DNA from: Magnolia sinica
Taxonomy: Eukaryota > Streptophyta > Magnoliopsida > Magnoliales > Magnoliaceae
DNA: 64,000 nucleotides
Direction: 5' to 3'
Assembly: GCF_029962835.1 (NCBI RefSeq)
Contig: NC_080588.1
Coordinates: 46,235,001-46,299,000 of the forward strand
Under the pieces are notes generated by a model, which did not search any database, was not told where the DNA came from, and saw only the letters and a program-made list of their open reading frames with translations. Positions 12,110 to 22,976 of the stretch are shown here, one piece after another (the stretch's first letter is position 1; each line of letters opens with the position of its first letter). Both the position numbers and the translations under genes were made by a program.

Positions 12110-14615
12110 CTTTTGTTTATGGTTATTGCATCTATCTCAGTAAGTGGTAATCTATCTTCAAGATCAGAGAAACCTTTAAATTGCACAACCATAGACGTTG
12201 ATTAATTATGCTCAATAGAAATAGATAAATGGAAAGTTGCCCTACGTATCACTAGACAGAAATCCTATAACTGAGAAACATAAAAATAATTAGAAAATGT
12301 CAATACATAAAAATGATATTAATGATCTCAAACTAAGGTCAATAAAAATGCTCTCAAATTAAGATGGGTGCACTGTGTATTGATCATGCAGTTTTTTATT
12401 TTGCCAGAAAAGTAATAAAATTTATTAAGGAATAAGAAAGTACAACATGAGTGTCTAAACTTTGTATCAAAACTATCTGGTAAAAACAAACAAAATAAAT
12501 AAATAAATAAATAAAATCCTTCTATCATGGACTATCTGGGAAAAAATTAAATATCAGTTTGGCTTCACGCTAGGGAGATCAGCAATTGAAGCTAGTTTTC
12601 TACTTGGGTAATTGATGGAAAACAGTATAAAGAAAAGAAGAAGAATGCATACTTGGTTTTCATGTATCTAGAGAAACCTTACAGTAGAGGACATAGGGAG
12701 GTTATCTGGTGGATGATGAGGAAAGGAGTTCGAAAATATATCGACATCATGTGAGACATGTAAAAGGATGTCATAACAGGAATGAGAATGGCTTGTGGTA
12801 AGATTGATGAGTCTCTAGTAGTAATGGATCTCTGTCAAGGGTTGGTATTTAGCTGTTACCTGTTGGCACTTGTTATAGATGAATTAACGAGTCCTAGGAT
12901 GAGGTGATGTAGGATATATGTGTTTCTAAAAAAAAAAAAAAAACATCAGAAAACAGGGTAACATATTTAGGCTAAAGAAAACACAGCTCTGTTCATGTTG
13001 CCTTTCAACCATCACATGATTAGAAGCAAACAAATCATCACAACGAAATGCAAAATTAATGAAAAGAATATAAACAATCACATAATTACCAAAATATGAA
13101 AACCAAATTCACATCATTAAGCAAACAAAATTTTCTGTTTCAGTAGAAATTGCTTTTTGTTTTATCTTAATCATCTTTCGGTCAACACAGATTTTTGCAG
13201 TGATATGCAGAGAGAGATCTATCATTTTCTACTTTCGAATGCAAGTACGGATCGAATGAATCAGAATCTGTTTCAGATCTAGAATTTAGAAAAGCCAGGT
13301 TTAAAAACCCAAACGTATTGCTGAAAATTTATAGCATTTTCCATGAGAGAAGCCACTGGTAGGGCTGCAAACAAAACCCCCAAAAATTGGAATCCATCAC
13401 TGGATAATCATTACACGTTTTTCTTTTCTTGTCTTTTCTTTTCTTTTCCCACAATCCAAACAGGCTTGCAGTGAAAATGGGCATGTAGCATGAGATAATT
13501 TAAATCAAAAGGATTATGTTTACTAGTTACATCATACATGAATTTTTATTGATCAACTTTAAAGCATCAATTGTACTTCAAAATGAGAACTTATCATGTA
13601 CAACCGGCCATGGGATTACTTAACCTACAATCCATATTTACAGGGATTTTTCCTCGACAATGTTCTATATTTTCAAAGGGAAAAAGTAGAAACAAACATC
13701 AAAAGTAAAAGCACCATAACATTTAACCAATTTTAGGCGATTATTTCTCTTTCAAAATTTGTAGCTGGAAAGGATTATTAGTAGTGATTAGAAAGTTGTT
13801 CAGCATGCAATTTGACATACACAAGGAAAACCAAGAAAAGGAGGAATACACAGTAATAAACATTTCAGAGGGCTCGCACCCTAATCTTTCCTGCAGCCTG
13901 CATCACCATTTCATGGCAAGTAAATAAACATTCTAAACCTCCAACAAATTAATTTGCAGAACAAGCCTCAAACACCTTTTTTATCAGAACAGGGAAACAT
14001 GAACAAATAAGCATAGTGGAAATATACTGATGAGTCACATGACTCACATCTATACAATTAATGGCATTGGCTGATAAATCTTCATCCTACCAAAGGATGT
14101 ATAAGCATTTATGTGCTTAAAATTTACATATATATGACCCGCTTTTAGCTGACTCCAAATAGCTGCTACAAGGTTATGATGATGATGACAGTGATGTCCC
14201 ACTTTTCCATAATCTTATTTCCACAAAACACGCCTAGTGGAAACTCAAGCTATTTCAATCCATTCAGGTAATCATTTCATACTTACTACCAACTAAATAT
14301 GTCTAAAAAAATACAGAAGAAAAGAATCATGAATTGAAGAGAATCACGACCTGTAATTCCACGAGATAAAAATCTTCACAGGCATTCCATCAAACACCTG
14401 TCGACATGCAATTTCTAAGTACCTGTGTATCATCCAGCACACTGCCAAAGTTTGAAAATTTTCTCAATAAGAAATAGAAGCCTCAGTAGCCCAAATATGC
14501 CAGTCGACTGCACAAACCACCATCTCCAGCCACTGCGATTGTTTCACGCTGCAGCTGCTCTACATTGCAGACGTTGTTCGCACCACAACCAATCGCCATT
14601 GCTGCCCCATCATCA
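12110..14615. other. AT-rich non-coding region
   Basis: No gene, RNA gene or element end is recognised. Simple features are a short (aaat)n run near 12500, a run of A at about 12929-12943, and a cttttctt-rich tract near 13420-13450. It could be former intron or flank of the carrier or sucrose synthase loci, but no exon could be identified. Confidence 0.45.
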
Positions 14616-15540
14616 CTGTCAACACCGTGCATTTGATGGGTCCCTTTAAATTATTGGATATCCCAAAAATCAGCCGTACACGGAACTCAGGTGGGCCATA
14701 CCATCTAAAATCACGTGAAGACATGCCTAAAACATATAAAAGCACTTGGTGGGGCCCACCTGAAATTTGGATGCGTCTGAAACTTGGTCTGACCCCTCAT
14801 ACAAGTGGGACACACATAATGGATGGGCTGGATTTGTGAACCACATCTCAGTGGGCCCAAAAAACGATTATGAATGTTTTAATGGGAGGATAACCCCTCT
14901 CAACTTTTGTATGTGGTGTGACCCACACAAGTCATGGATTGACTTGATTTTTAAGCCTGAGGCCCACCATGAAATCGTGCATCTGACTGATGGGGTAGAT
15001 GTTCAACAAGCATCATGGTGGGTCCCACACAGTGGGGGGGGGGGGGGTGTTCGGGGTGTGCTATGTGTTGAACATCTACCCCATTTGTCAGATGCACCAT
15101 TCCATGGTGGGCCTGGGGCTTAAAAATCAAGTCAATCAGTGACTTGTGTGAGCCACACCACATACAAAAGTTGACAAGGGTTACCCTCTATTAAAACATT
15201 CATAATCATTTGTTGGGCCCAGCGAGATGTGGTTCACAAATCCAGCTCATCCATTATGTGTGTCCCACTTGTATGAGGGGTCAGACCAAGTTTCAGACGC
15301 ATCCAAATTTCAGGTGGGCCCCAGCAAGTGCTTTTATATGTTTTAAGCATGTCTTCACATGATTTTAGATGGTATGGCCCACCTGAGTTCTGTATACGGC
15401 TGATTTTTGGGATATCCCATAATTTAAAGGGGACCCATCAAAATGCACGTTGCTGATGTTTGACATGCATCACGGTGGGGCCCACACAACTCTACCTCAT
15501 GGGAAGTTCCCATGAGCTCGACAGCATAGAACCTTTTCCA
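14616..15540. mobile_element. Foldback element with about 390-bp inverted arms
   Basis: Sequence from about 14616 to 15012 ('caccgtgcatttgatgggtc', 'atcagccgtacacggaactc') returns in reverse complement at about 15065-15455 ('gttctgtatacggctgattt', 'acccatcaaaatgcacg'). A short centre contains a run of G at about 15033-15047. The right end continues to 'gcatagaaccttttcc' at about 15540, which resembles the TIR of the neighbouring MITE. The matching outer end is missing on the left. No coding capacity is credible: open frames here are mirror images of each other across the arms. Confidence 0.85.
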
Positions 15541-15563
15541 TATATATATATATATATATATAT
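15541..15563. repeat. (TA)n microsatellite between the two elements
   Basis: Uninterrupted TA dinucleotides separate the foldback element from the MITE. A similar TA run follows the MITE at about 16114-16128, so the MITE sits inside a TA tract. Confidence 0.9.
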
Positions 15564-16112
15564 GGGAAAAGGTACTATGCGCTCGACCTCACGAGTCCGT
15601 CCCATGAGGTCAAGCTGTGTGGGCCCCACTGTGATGCGTTTCGAACATCTACCTCATCAGTTAGATGCACCATTCCATCGTGGGCCTAGATCTCAAAAAT
15701 CAAGTCAATCTGTGACTTTTGTGGGCCACACCACATACAGAAGTGGGGAGGGGCCGTGCGCCATTAAAACATTCATAATTATTTTTTGGGCCCACTGAGA
15801 TGTGGTTTGCAAATCCAGCCCATCCATTATGTGTGTCCCACTTGGATGAGGGTTCAGACCAAGTTTCGGCAACATTCAAAACTCAGGTGGGCCCCACCAA
15901 GTGCTTTTATATGTTTTAACGGTGTATTCACATGATTTTAGATGGTATGACCCACCTGAGTTCCGTATACGGCTGATTTTTGGGATATCCCATAATTTAG
16001 AGGGGACCCATCAAATGCACGGTGTTGATGGTCGACACGCATCACGGTGGGGCCCACACAGCTCAAACTCACCGGAGCTTATCGTGAGGTCGAGCGCATA
16101 GTACCTTTTCCC
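15564..16112. mobile_element. 549-bp MITE with perfect 31-bp TIRs
   Basis: The first 31 bases (15564-15594, starting gggaaaaggtactatgcgct) are the exact reverse complement of the last 31 (16082-16112). TA repeats flank both sides, compatible with a TA target duplication as in Tc1/mariner-type MITEs, although inside a TA tract the duplication cannot be proved. The interior matches the right arm of the foldback element at 15065-15455, so both belong to one family. A related internal segment occurs in the Del LTR at about 55290-55590. Confidence 0.85.
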
Positions 16113-17279
16113 TATATATATATATATATGCTCAGCTGTGCACCAGTTCACATTGAACTCGTGCGAACCTTTTTTGAGAACTCATCACATCGTGATGTGA
16201 CTCCAAAATCAAAATGGTCCACGTGAAGCAGCACCTCATGAAACTTCCCGGGCCTAATTTTTAGTTTGCTCCAAAACTTTGATGGCCATGAAAAATGAAA
16301 ACAATTTCCTCCCTTGATTTGCATCTCTCTTTGCTATGGCCCATCAGAGTTTTATATCAGGGTGAAAATTTGCACCATGGGATTTTATGGGATTTCGCAT
16401 CACATGGACCATTCGGATTATATGCCCATGACACGTGTGCAAAGGTACGTAGGTGGACGTCTCTCTCTATGTGTGTGTTTGAGAGAGAGAGATCCAATTC
16501 GGCCATTACACATGTCATCCCACATTTAGGCCTAGGGCTAAAGACTCATGCTAACATGTGATTTAAGTGGGCCACACGAAAGGAAACAATTGGGAGATAG
16601 ATGTCCACCTTTGAATTTTTACAGGGCCCACCTAATGATAATGTGAAATCTACTTAAACCATTAGATGACACATCAAAATTGAAGCCTTCGATCGAAAAA
16701 TCAGGCCTATACATGATTTAGGTTGGACTCACCAAGAAAAACAGTTGGGAATGTAGGCATCGCCCTATACGTTGTTTCCAATCATGTGGTCCACCTGAGT
16801 CATAGAAGGGTCTGTTTTTCAATGCATAATCCCACAATTAGTCACGTGCATGTCACAGTGGGCACACCTGAGGGTCGCACCACTTTCCTCAGAGGCAACT
16901 TTGTTCAGGGCCCAGCACTAAATGATTGGTTTTGAACCAAGAAGTAGACTACTCAAAGAGCCCAAAAATCCTCAACTTTAAGATTATCACCGTTCATATG
17001 GGATTAGATTTAGTGATCAAACTGGTAGATCTAATGAGATACATAACTGATGGTGGCTACCTTGAAAGAGTGGACCATGCCAAGGATCCCACTAGGGTTG
17101 CATCAACAATATTTTAGATTTTCAATGCATTGGCTTTAATTTTCCATCATTTGACAGCTCAAACCTTTTTTTTAACACACGCACTCGGACCCCACACAAA
17201 CTACAGTCGGCGCTTAAAACACCCAGGCCGTTTGGGCCACCACGTCTTATATGGGAAATTCACTTGCTTTGTAGATAAC
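16113..17279. other. Non-coding, repeat-like DNA before the Tat element
   Basis: It contains a (TA)n run, a 'cacatcgtgatgtg' palindrome near 16186, a short gagaga tract near 16480, and many 'gtgggccac'-type words of the local repeat families. No open frame resembles a protein I recognise. The last bases, ATAAC at 17275-17279, form the left target-site copy of the Tat insertion. Confidence 0.5.
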
Positions 17280-18176
17280 TGTTGATGCTGTTTCTAGTTC
17301 ACTCCCTTTGCTGCTTGAATACCTGCACAAGAATATGACAAAGGAGACCCTAGCTAATACAGGGCACGCTCCGATGCCTAAGTCAGGCTGGAATCTAGGT
17401 CTAAGAATGGTATTAGAGTTTTCGGGGTGAGGGAGTGTGTATGTATGTACCTTTCACCTTTTGGCGTCTCCTATTTTATAGAGGAGAAGTGATCATGCGG
17501 TTTCGGGATTTTCCTTGGAGGGGATCGTTATCGTTATATAGGATGATCCCGAGATATTTGATTTCCTAGATTTTCGAGATCTTCCAAGGATCTCGGAAGG
17601 GAATTTTTGATGTTGAGGTAACTCCTTGGTTCGGCTTCAACCGAGACATGATGATGGTTGTCCAGATGGGAACGACTGACGAAGCTCGGCTGACCGCCGA
17701 CTGATCGATGTATTTAGATGGCTTGCGCTGACTGAATCTTCCTCCGCCAAATGGCTGAACCTTGATTAGCTATTAAATAAGGTACGGTCGATCCATAATC
17801 GACTTATTGCAGGACGACAACCGACCCATTGGCCGACCTAAAGGATAGGTCGGACTGGGGTTGAGCCAAGGCATGGTGTCTTATGCCTGATCAACAACCG
17901 GCTTATGAAGTGGATCGATGTTAAATGACCCCTGAGAGGCCCCTTTGGGGGTACCCATAAATGCATCGGCCTCCTTGGAGGTCTCACCTTAGGGTTCCGG
18001 ACATGTGGGCCTCGGTCAGGCTCGGCGCCTAGTGAGTCCGGGCCATGTCTCTCCTCTTGGCTTCTTTGGGCATGTAGGCTTCGGCTAGGCTCAGCGCCTA
18101 GTAGTCCGAGCCATGCCAGTAGAATCGGCCCATTCTTCAAGCCGACATAACGACTTGTCATATTTTTCCCCCAACA
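17280..18176 (-). repeat. 3' LTR of the Tat element
   Basis: Starts TGTTGATGCTGTTTCTAG and ends TTTTTCCCCCAACA. It matches 26758-27646 over its whole length with scattered substitutions and a few small indels. One lies near 17367, where this copy has extra bases around 'cacgctccgatgc'. In the element's own direction this is the downstream LTR. Confidence 0.9.
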
Positions 18177-18190
18177 GTGAGCCCCCTACT
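18177..18190 (-). other. Polypurine tract of the Tat element
   Basis: Read on the minus strand, 'agtagggggctcac' lies directly against the start of the 3' LTR. That is the expected place and composition for the plus-strand DNA primer, although the last bases are not all purine. Confidence 0.6.
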
Positions 18191-18396
18191 CGTTGTGCCT
18201 ACCTATGAAAGCCGAAGAGTAGATCAGAATTGGGTAGGATTACATTTGGATCGATCTTATGATGGAGCATTTATTGCCGGTATGACGGCCAACATATCGG
18301 AGCATGCAGCCTCATTTCAACATCCGTTGGTTCGATGCCTGAAATCGCATGAATCGTGAGGTCGTCATTTCGGCGTCAGGGCAAATGGGAGGATGG

Positions 18397-18530
18397 CACG
18401 TGGCAGGGTGTTTGATGATAGATCTGGGCATCACGTGATGTGGCGCCACGTGTTGGATTGGGGCGTTTGAAGAGGCGTCAATTCGACTTCCCCTTTAATG
18501 TCGGTGCCACGTGGCACGACTATAAAAGGG
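18397..18530 (+). promoter_or_regulatory. Internal antisense promoter: four G-boxes and a TATA box
   Basis: Four perfect CACGTG hexamers lie at 18397-18402, 18432-18437, 18447-18452 and 18508-18513. The last sits in the palindrome GTGCCACGTGGCAC. They are followed at once by TATAAAAGGG at 18521-18530. CACGTG is the core of plant G-boxes, bound by bZIP and bHLH factors. The arrangement fits a Pol II promoter firing on the plus strand, opposite to the retrotransposon, and the antisense ORF begins about 150 bp downstream. Promoter activity is inferred from sequence only. Confidence 0.7.
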
Positions 18531-18683
18531 GCGCCCTAGCGTCCTCCTTTTCGCATTTTCGTGCCCATCTCCATCTTCTCCTCTACCCTCTTTGCTCTCT
18601 CCGCTCCTTCCCTTTCTGCATTTTCCGGCATCTCCACAATCTTCGATGAGTTTTTTCTCCCTCTCTTTTCTTTAATTTCACAA

Positions 18684-20877
18684 ATGTCAGGCTCCTTAAG
18701 CCCTCATAAGGGAGTTTACGGTGATGAAGGTCAAGCGAGTGGCTTCTAGGCTGCTTCGGAATCACCTTCATTGCTGGCTGAGATGGCGGCAAATGTGGAT
18801 ACAGCATTCCGGCGTTCGCAAAGAGTACTGGAATATCTGGCGCAAAGGCCGGCGGTGTCTGTCAGAACGTCGAATTTGTCTCCCAGACGGGAGACAATAA
18901 TGGGAGCTTTTCTAGGCCGTTCCGACCCTTCGACTGAGGATGAGGCTGAAGAGGCCGAGGTCGAGGAAGGATTCAGGGGGGCCAGTGCCCTTAATTCTGA
19001 CTGAAGATGACTTGTTTCAAATTCGGATCGGGTACTATATTCCCAAGTCATTCATCTTACGTCTTCCTCTGCCGAATGAACTACATGACCAGCCACCTCT
19101 TGGGTCGGTTGCAATCTTTCAGGTTGCACTTCAGTGCAGCCTTCATCTACCACTTCAGGAGGTCGCTTAACGTCTCTTAGGTAGCCTCGGCATGGCCCCG
19201 GGGCAAGTTGCTACGAACAGGTGGAGGGACTTGTTTGGTTGCGTGGTTCTTTGGGCTGAGATGGATCAGCCAGAGATGACCGTGGATGAGTTCCTCCATC
19301 TGTACTAAGTACAGGCGAATACCCAATAGCCCGGTTGGTACTATTTCTACTCTTGGTGGAATACAGGCGGGGCTCTGAAAACCGACCCTCCTTCCTCAAA
19401 CAAAAATTGAAGGGATTGGTGGTTCTAGGCTAGCGACCGTTGGGAGACAGGTGAGTCAGGGCCATTCACGCCCTTTGTTCCTCGAGCCTTCTCTCCGCCA
19501 GGTGACTTAGCATTAATCGATTGTTGCTTTGGTCGGCTGAATATCCTTTACTCCACTTCTGATCGTTTGTTCTTTTCAGTTATCCCCAAGCGTCCGTCGA
19601 AGCTTAGTTCAGGCTCGGTTGCTCGGATTAGGGATCTATGAGCTCTAAGCTCAGAGAGAAGATCTTGGAGAAGGATTCTCCAACCAGAGCGCCTCCTTCA
19701 GTTGGGTCTAGATAGAATTTGACAGGTAGGACTTGCGGTAAGGTCCTTGGCCGAGGACCTAGACTTAGATTATTTTTTTTTGTTCTTTCGCTGACGATGT
19801 TGTATCTCATTGCGAATGCAGAAATGTCTTCGGCTCGGCCTTCTCTTCGTCTTCCCTCCAAAGTGAAGGCCCCTTCTAGGGACTATCCTCGAGCTTCAAA
19901 GAGGCAGAAGACGTCGTCTAAGAGCAAGGGGACACCTGTCCTCCCGTCCCGACGGTTATAGAGGTTGTGGACGAGGGCATGGAGATGATCCCTCCCAAGC
20001 CTCGGGAGGCTTCAGAGCTAGGACTTGTTGCGGAGCAGGTCCTTCCGAGGAGGGAAGAGGAGGAGCATCAAAGGGAGGTGCCCGAGGGAGAGAAGGGGAG
20101 CTTCCACCGGAATGTCCAAGGGATCATCCCTTAGGCGTGTTGCCGTGGGGCCGAGGAGGAGTTCGTCGACCTCTTCGAAGCGTCTTCCGTGGATCAGACG
20201 CTTGCCAAGATGACGACAACGCTTCTCGAGGTAAGAGTGTGACCATTGCCCAGTTTTTCATTCGATTTCCTTTTTTTGGTATTAACTCTCTTCATTTCCT
20301 TTATGTAGTTTGCGCCGTGCATGCTGAAGGCCCGCGTCGAGCTTACCCATGCTAACAGGCGGGCGGGAGAGGCCAAGGCTTGGCTGTCATCCATTGAGGC
20401 TCGGGTAGCCTCTGCGCTGACCGAGCTAGCTGTGGCAAAGGATGCCCTTGTGGAGACTGCAACAGAACGAGTTCGTCTAGCCTCGCGATTGGAAGAGGCC
20501 AGGTGGCATATGATAAGTGCCACACAGAGTGCGCCGCGGCCTGTGAGGCGGCGAACTGGATCAGGGCGGAGACCAAGGCCGCTCTTGCCATTATGTGGAG
20601 GGAGGCTGTGGAGGCTTACTAGTCGTCCCAGGCATTCGAGGACGAGAGAGATTCTCTCTATCGTCTCGACTATGCTGACTGCATGAAGGCGATGAGAGAG
20701 AGCTTCCCTAAGCTCGATCTCTCTGCCTTTGATGAGAGTGAGTCCAGGTTCGACGGTCCGAGCAAGGGAGTCGCGGTTGATCCTGAGGCATACACTGAGG
20801 CAACTCCCGATGCTGATCCTGTGGCAGCTCCTTCGGCAGCTCCTAAGTTAGCTCCTGATGAGGCAACCGAGCTTTGA
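18684..20877 (+). pseudogene. Antisense gene of the Tat element (gypsy-type transposon-domain protein), three introns
   Basis: On the strand opposite to gag-pol, a protein frame starts at ATG 18684 ('MSGSLSPHKGVYGDEG') and can be followed to TGA after 'PKLAPDEATEL' at 20877. A domain resembling the 'putative gypsy type transposon' family (PF04195-like) spans about 18995-19450: 'DDLFQIRIGYYIPKSFILRL', 'LGMAPGQVATNRWRDLFGCV', 'GWYYFYSW'. After intron 1 it continues with 'PSKLSSGSVARIRDL' and 'ALSSERRSWRRILQPERLLQ'. A basic linker follows ('RASKRQKTSSKSKG'). Last comes an Ala/Glu/Arg-rich, probably coiled-coil tail ('ANRRAGEAKAWLSSIEARVA'). Putative introns: 19451-19579, 19726-19821 and 20231-20308. 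Damage: about six in-frame stops, several at expected Trp codons (TGG to TGA or TAG), plus frameshifts near 18970 and 20508. A frame break also falls at or near intron 2. Antisense ORFs are known from Tat elements; their function is unknown. Confidence 0.75.
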
Positions 20878-21199
20878 AGTTAGTTTTGCGGAGCAAAATT
20901 CCTTTCTGCTCCCCACTTCTGCTTTAGGCATTTCAAGCACGCCGAGTGCCGAGCTCGAGAGCATCTGCAGAAGCGAGCGTCGTCCACCCTCGACATTATG
21001 TACTTTTGTTGTTTTTTTTTTGCCAATGTAATATCGATGTAAATGCTGAAGCAATACCAATGTAGCATTTCTTATTTGATCAATGAATCCATTGTTTAAT
21101 TTACATTTGTTTGTCATGGATCCTTGAATGTTTATTGATGAAGGTCGAGTAATAATTGTTTGTGAACCGACTTAGGGATAGTAGATCTTGAGATGCTGG
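20878..21199. other. Spacer between the antisense gene and integrase
   Basis: This holds the 3' flank of the antisense gene: T-rich sequence, 'tgccaatgtaatatcgatgt' and 'gatcaatgaatcc'. It could serve as a plant poly-A region for the plus-strand transcript. No other feature is seen. Confidence 0.4.
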
Positions 21200-22560
21200 C
21201 ATTCCAAGGATGAGGTAATAGTTGGCCCGTTAGATCTTCCAACTGATACATGCCGAGTCGAACGGTGCTTCCAATCACGTACGGTCCTTCCTAGTTGGGC
21301 CCTAATGTACCTGTGCTGACCTCCTTGGTATTTTGAAATGTCTTCCGGAAGACTAAGTCTCCCACTCAAAATCTTCTAACTTTGACTCGAGCTTTGTAGA
21401 ACCGAGCCACTTGTTGCTGACGAACGATCATTTGAAGCCGAGCTTATTCTCTCCGTTCTTCGAGAAGGTCAAGGCTGAGCGCCAGTAGCTCCTCGTTGTC
21501 TTGGTCGTCGAACAAGCTTACTTGGGCAGTCGGCAATCCGATCTCCACAGGGTGATTTCCTCCAACCCAGACACTAGGGAGAATGAGGTTTCTCCTATTG
21601 CGGTCCGGGCCATAGTTCGATAGGCCCACAAAACCTTGGGGATTTTCTTGGCCCAAGCTCCTTTAGCTCTGTCAATTTTGATTCAGAGATGTTACTTGAT
21701 AATTTTATTGACTGCCTCAACTTGTCCGTTTGCCTGGGGATGGCACGGAGACAAGTATATGTGTCTGATCCTGAGGTTCTTACACATCTCTCAGTATTGC
21801 CTATTGTCGAACTACTTCTCATTGTCAGAGATGATAGTCTGAGGCACCCAAAATGACAGATAATGTTCTTCCAAACAAAGTCTATAATTTTTTTCTTGGT
21901 TATCTTGACCAATGGCTCTGCCTTAACCTATTTGGTGAAGTAGTCTACAACGACGACGATGAACTTGGTCTGACCTTTTCCTGTGGGGAGAGGTCCGATA
22001 ATGTCAATCCCCCATTGCGCAAAGGGCCATGGGCCGGCCATAGGGGTATGCTCCTCTCGTGGTTGCCGACGAATGGTTGTGAACCTTTGCCATTTGTCAT
22101 AGCTCTGGACGAGCTTCCGTGCATCATGCTAGATGGTCAACCGGTAATAGCCTTGTCATACCACCTTATGAGCTAGGGATCACCCTCCAGAGTGTTTCCA
22201 CAGATACCTTCGTGAATCTCCCTTAGGACATATTCAGCTTCATCGAGTCGCAAACATCTCAGGAAGGGTGCAAAGAATCCTTTCTTGTATAGTATTCTGT
22301 TGAGCATTGTGTACCGAGCGACTCAGATTTTTAGTCGTCGGGCTTCAGCTCGATCCTTTGGCAGCTCGCTGGTCTCGATATACCGAATGATAGGATCGAC
22401 CCAAGTAGGTCCCGAGTCAATGGGGAGCACAGCTATGGAGTCAATCTCATCAACGCTCGGCTTGGCGACATACTAGATCAGGACGAACCTGGAGATATCA
22501 TCTTCATCGACCGAGGTGAGTTTCGCCAGAAGGTCGGCTTTGGTATTCTCAGCCCGCAGG
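21200..22560 (-). pseudogene. Tat element integrase, degenerate
   Basis: Minus-strand pieces read as a Ty3/gypsy integrase. Near 22470-22200 lie the connection and zinc-binding part ('RYTMLNRILYKKGFFAPFLR', 'EAEYVLREIHEGICGNTLEG'). The catalytic core begins near 22015 ('QWGIDIIGPLPTGKGQTKF', 'IVVVVDYFTK'), with its first Asp present. It continues in shifted frames through 21850-21600 ('RHIYLSPCHPQAN', 'KIIKH'). Several frameshifts and stops separate these. The C-terminal part runs towards 21200 and is poorly recognisable. It would have inserted cDNA into the genome; this copy cannot be functional. Confidence 0.8.
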
Positions 22561-22631
22561 ATTCGGACGATGGTAGTGTTAAAAACCACCGATCAACACT
22601 CTTGCTTTTATAGATAAGCTTTTAATTATTC

Positions 22632-22883
22632 TTTTTTGGCCTGGTAGATGTCAGTTATTTGGTTTGCGACCAGCTGTGAATCACTATATACGTCGAGGTG
22701 GGTGACTCCCAAACTGGCTGCCAAGTGAAGCTCGAGGAGCAATGTTTTATATTCCACCGTGTTATTGGAGGCTTGAAATCTAAGTCTCAAGGAATACTGC
22801 ATGTAAGTGTGACCGGGTGTTTCTAGGACGACCCCTACCCCACTTGCCTTAGAGGTGGATGAGCCATCGACGTAAAGTCGCCA
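22632..22883 (-). CDS. Second RNase H domain of the Tat element, open frame
   Basis: An uninterrupted 84-codon segment starts 'WRLYVDGSSTSKASGVGVVL', continues 'VEYKTLLLELHLAASLGV' and ends 'LDVYSDSQLVANQITDIYQA'. It has the RNase H layout with Asp (VDGSS), Glu (VEYKTLL) and Asp (YSDSQL) in place. A second, archaeal-type RNase H between the normal RNase H and integrase is a Tat-lineage trait. It has no start codon of its own because it is part of the pol polyprotein, so it is a conserved island in a broken gene and not a stand-alone gene. Confidence 0.8.
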
Positions 22884-22976
22884 GCGGGGTAGGGCGGGAA
22901 GTGAAGCGGGCTCGGATTTCTCTTGATTTTGCGAACGACTTGACTCTCCGAGCGAGTCGGCTACGACTAGCTCATA

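Noticed and set aside
14425..15798. Several open frames of 60-118 codons on both strands
   Set aside because: They are mirror-image frames of the foldback arms and the MITE; peptides repeat across arms and match no family.
21945..22176. Plus-strand frames over the Tat integrase
   Set aside because: Shadow frames of the minus-strand integrase, which gives recognisable motifs.
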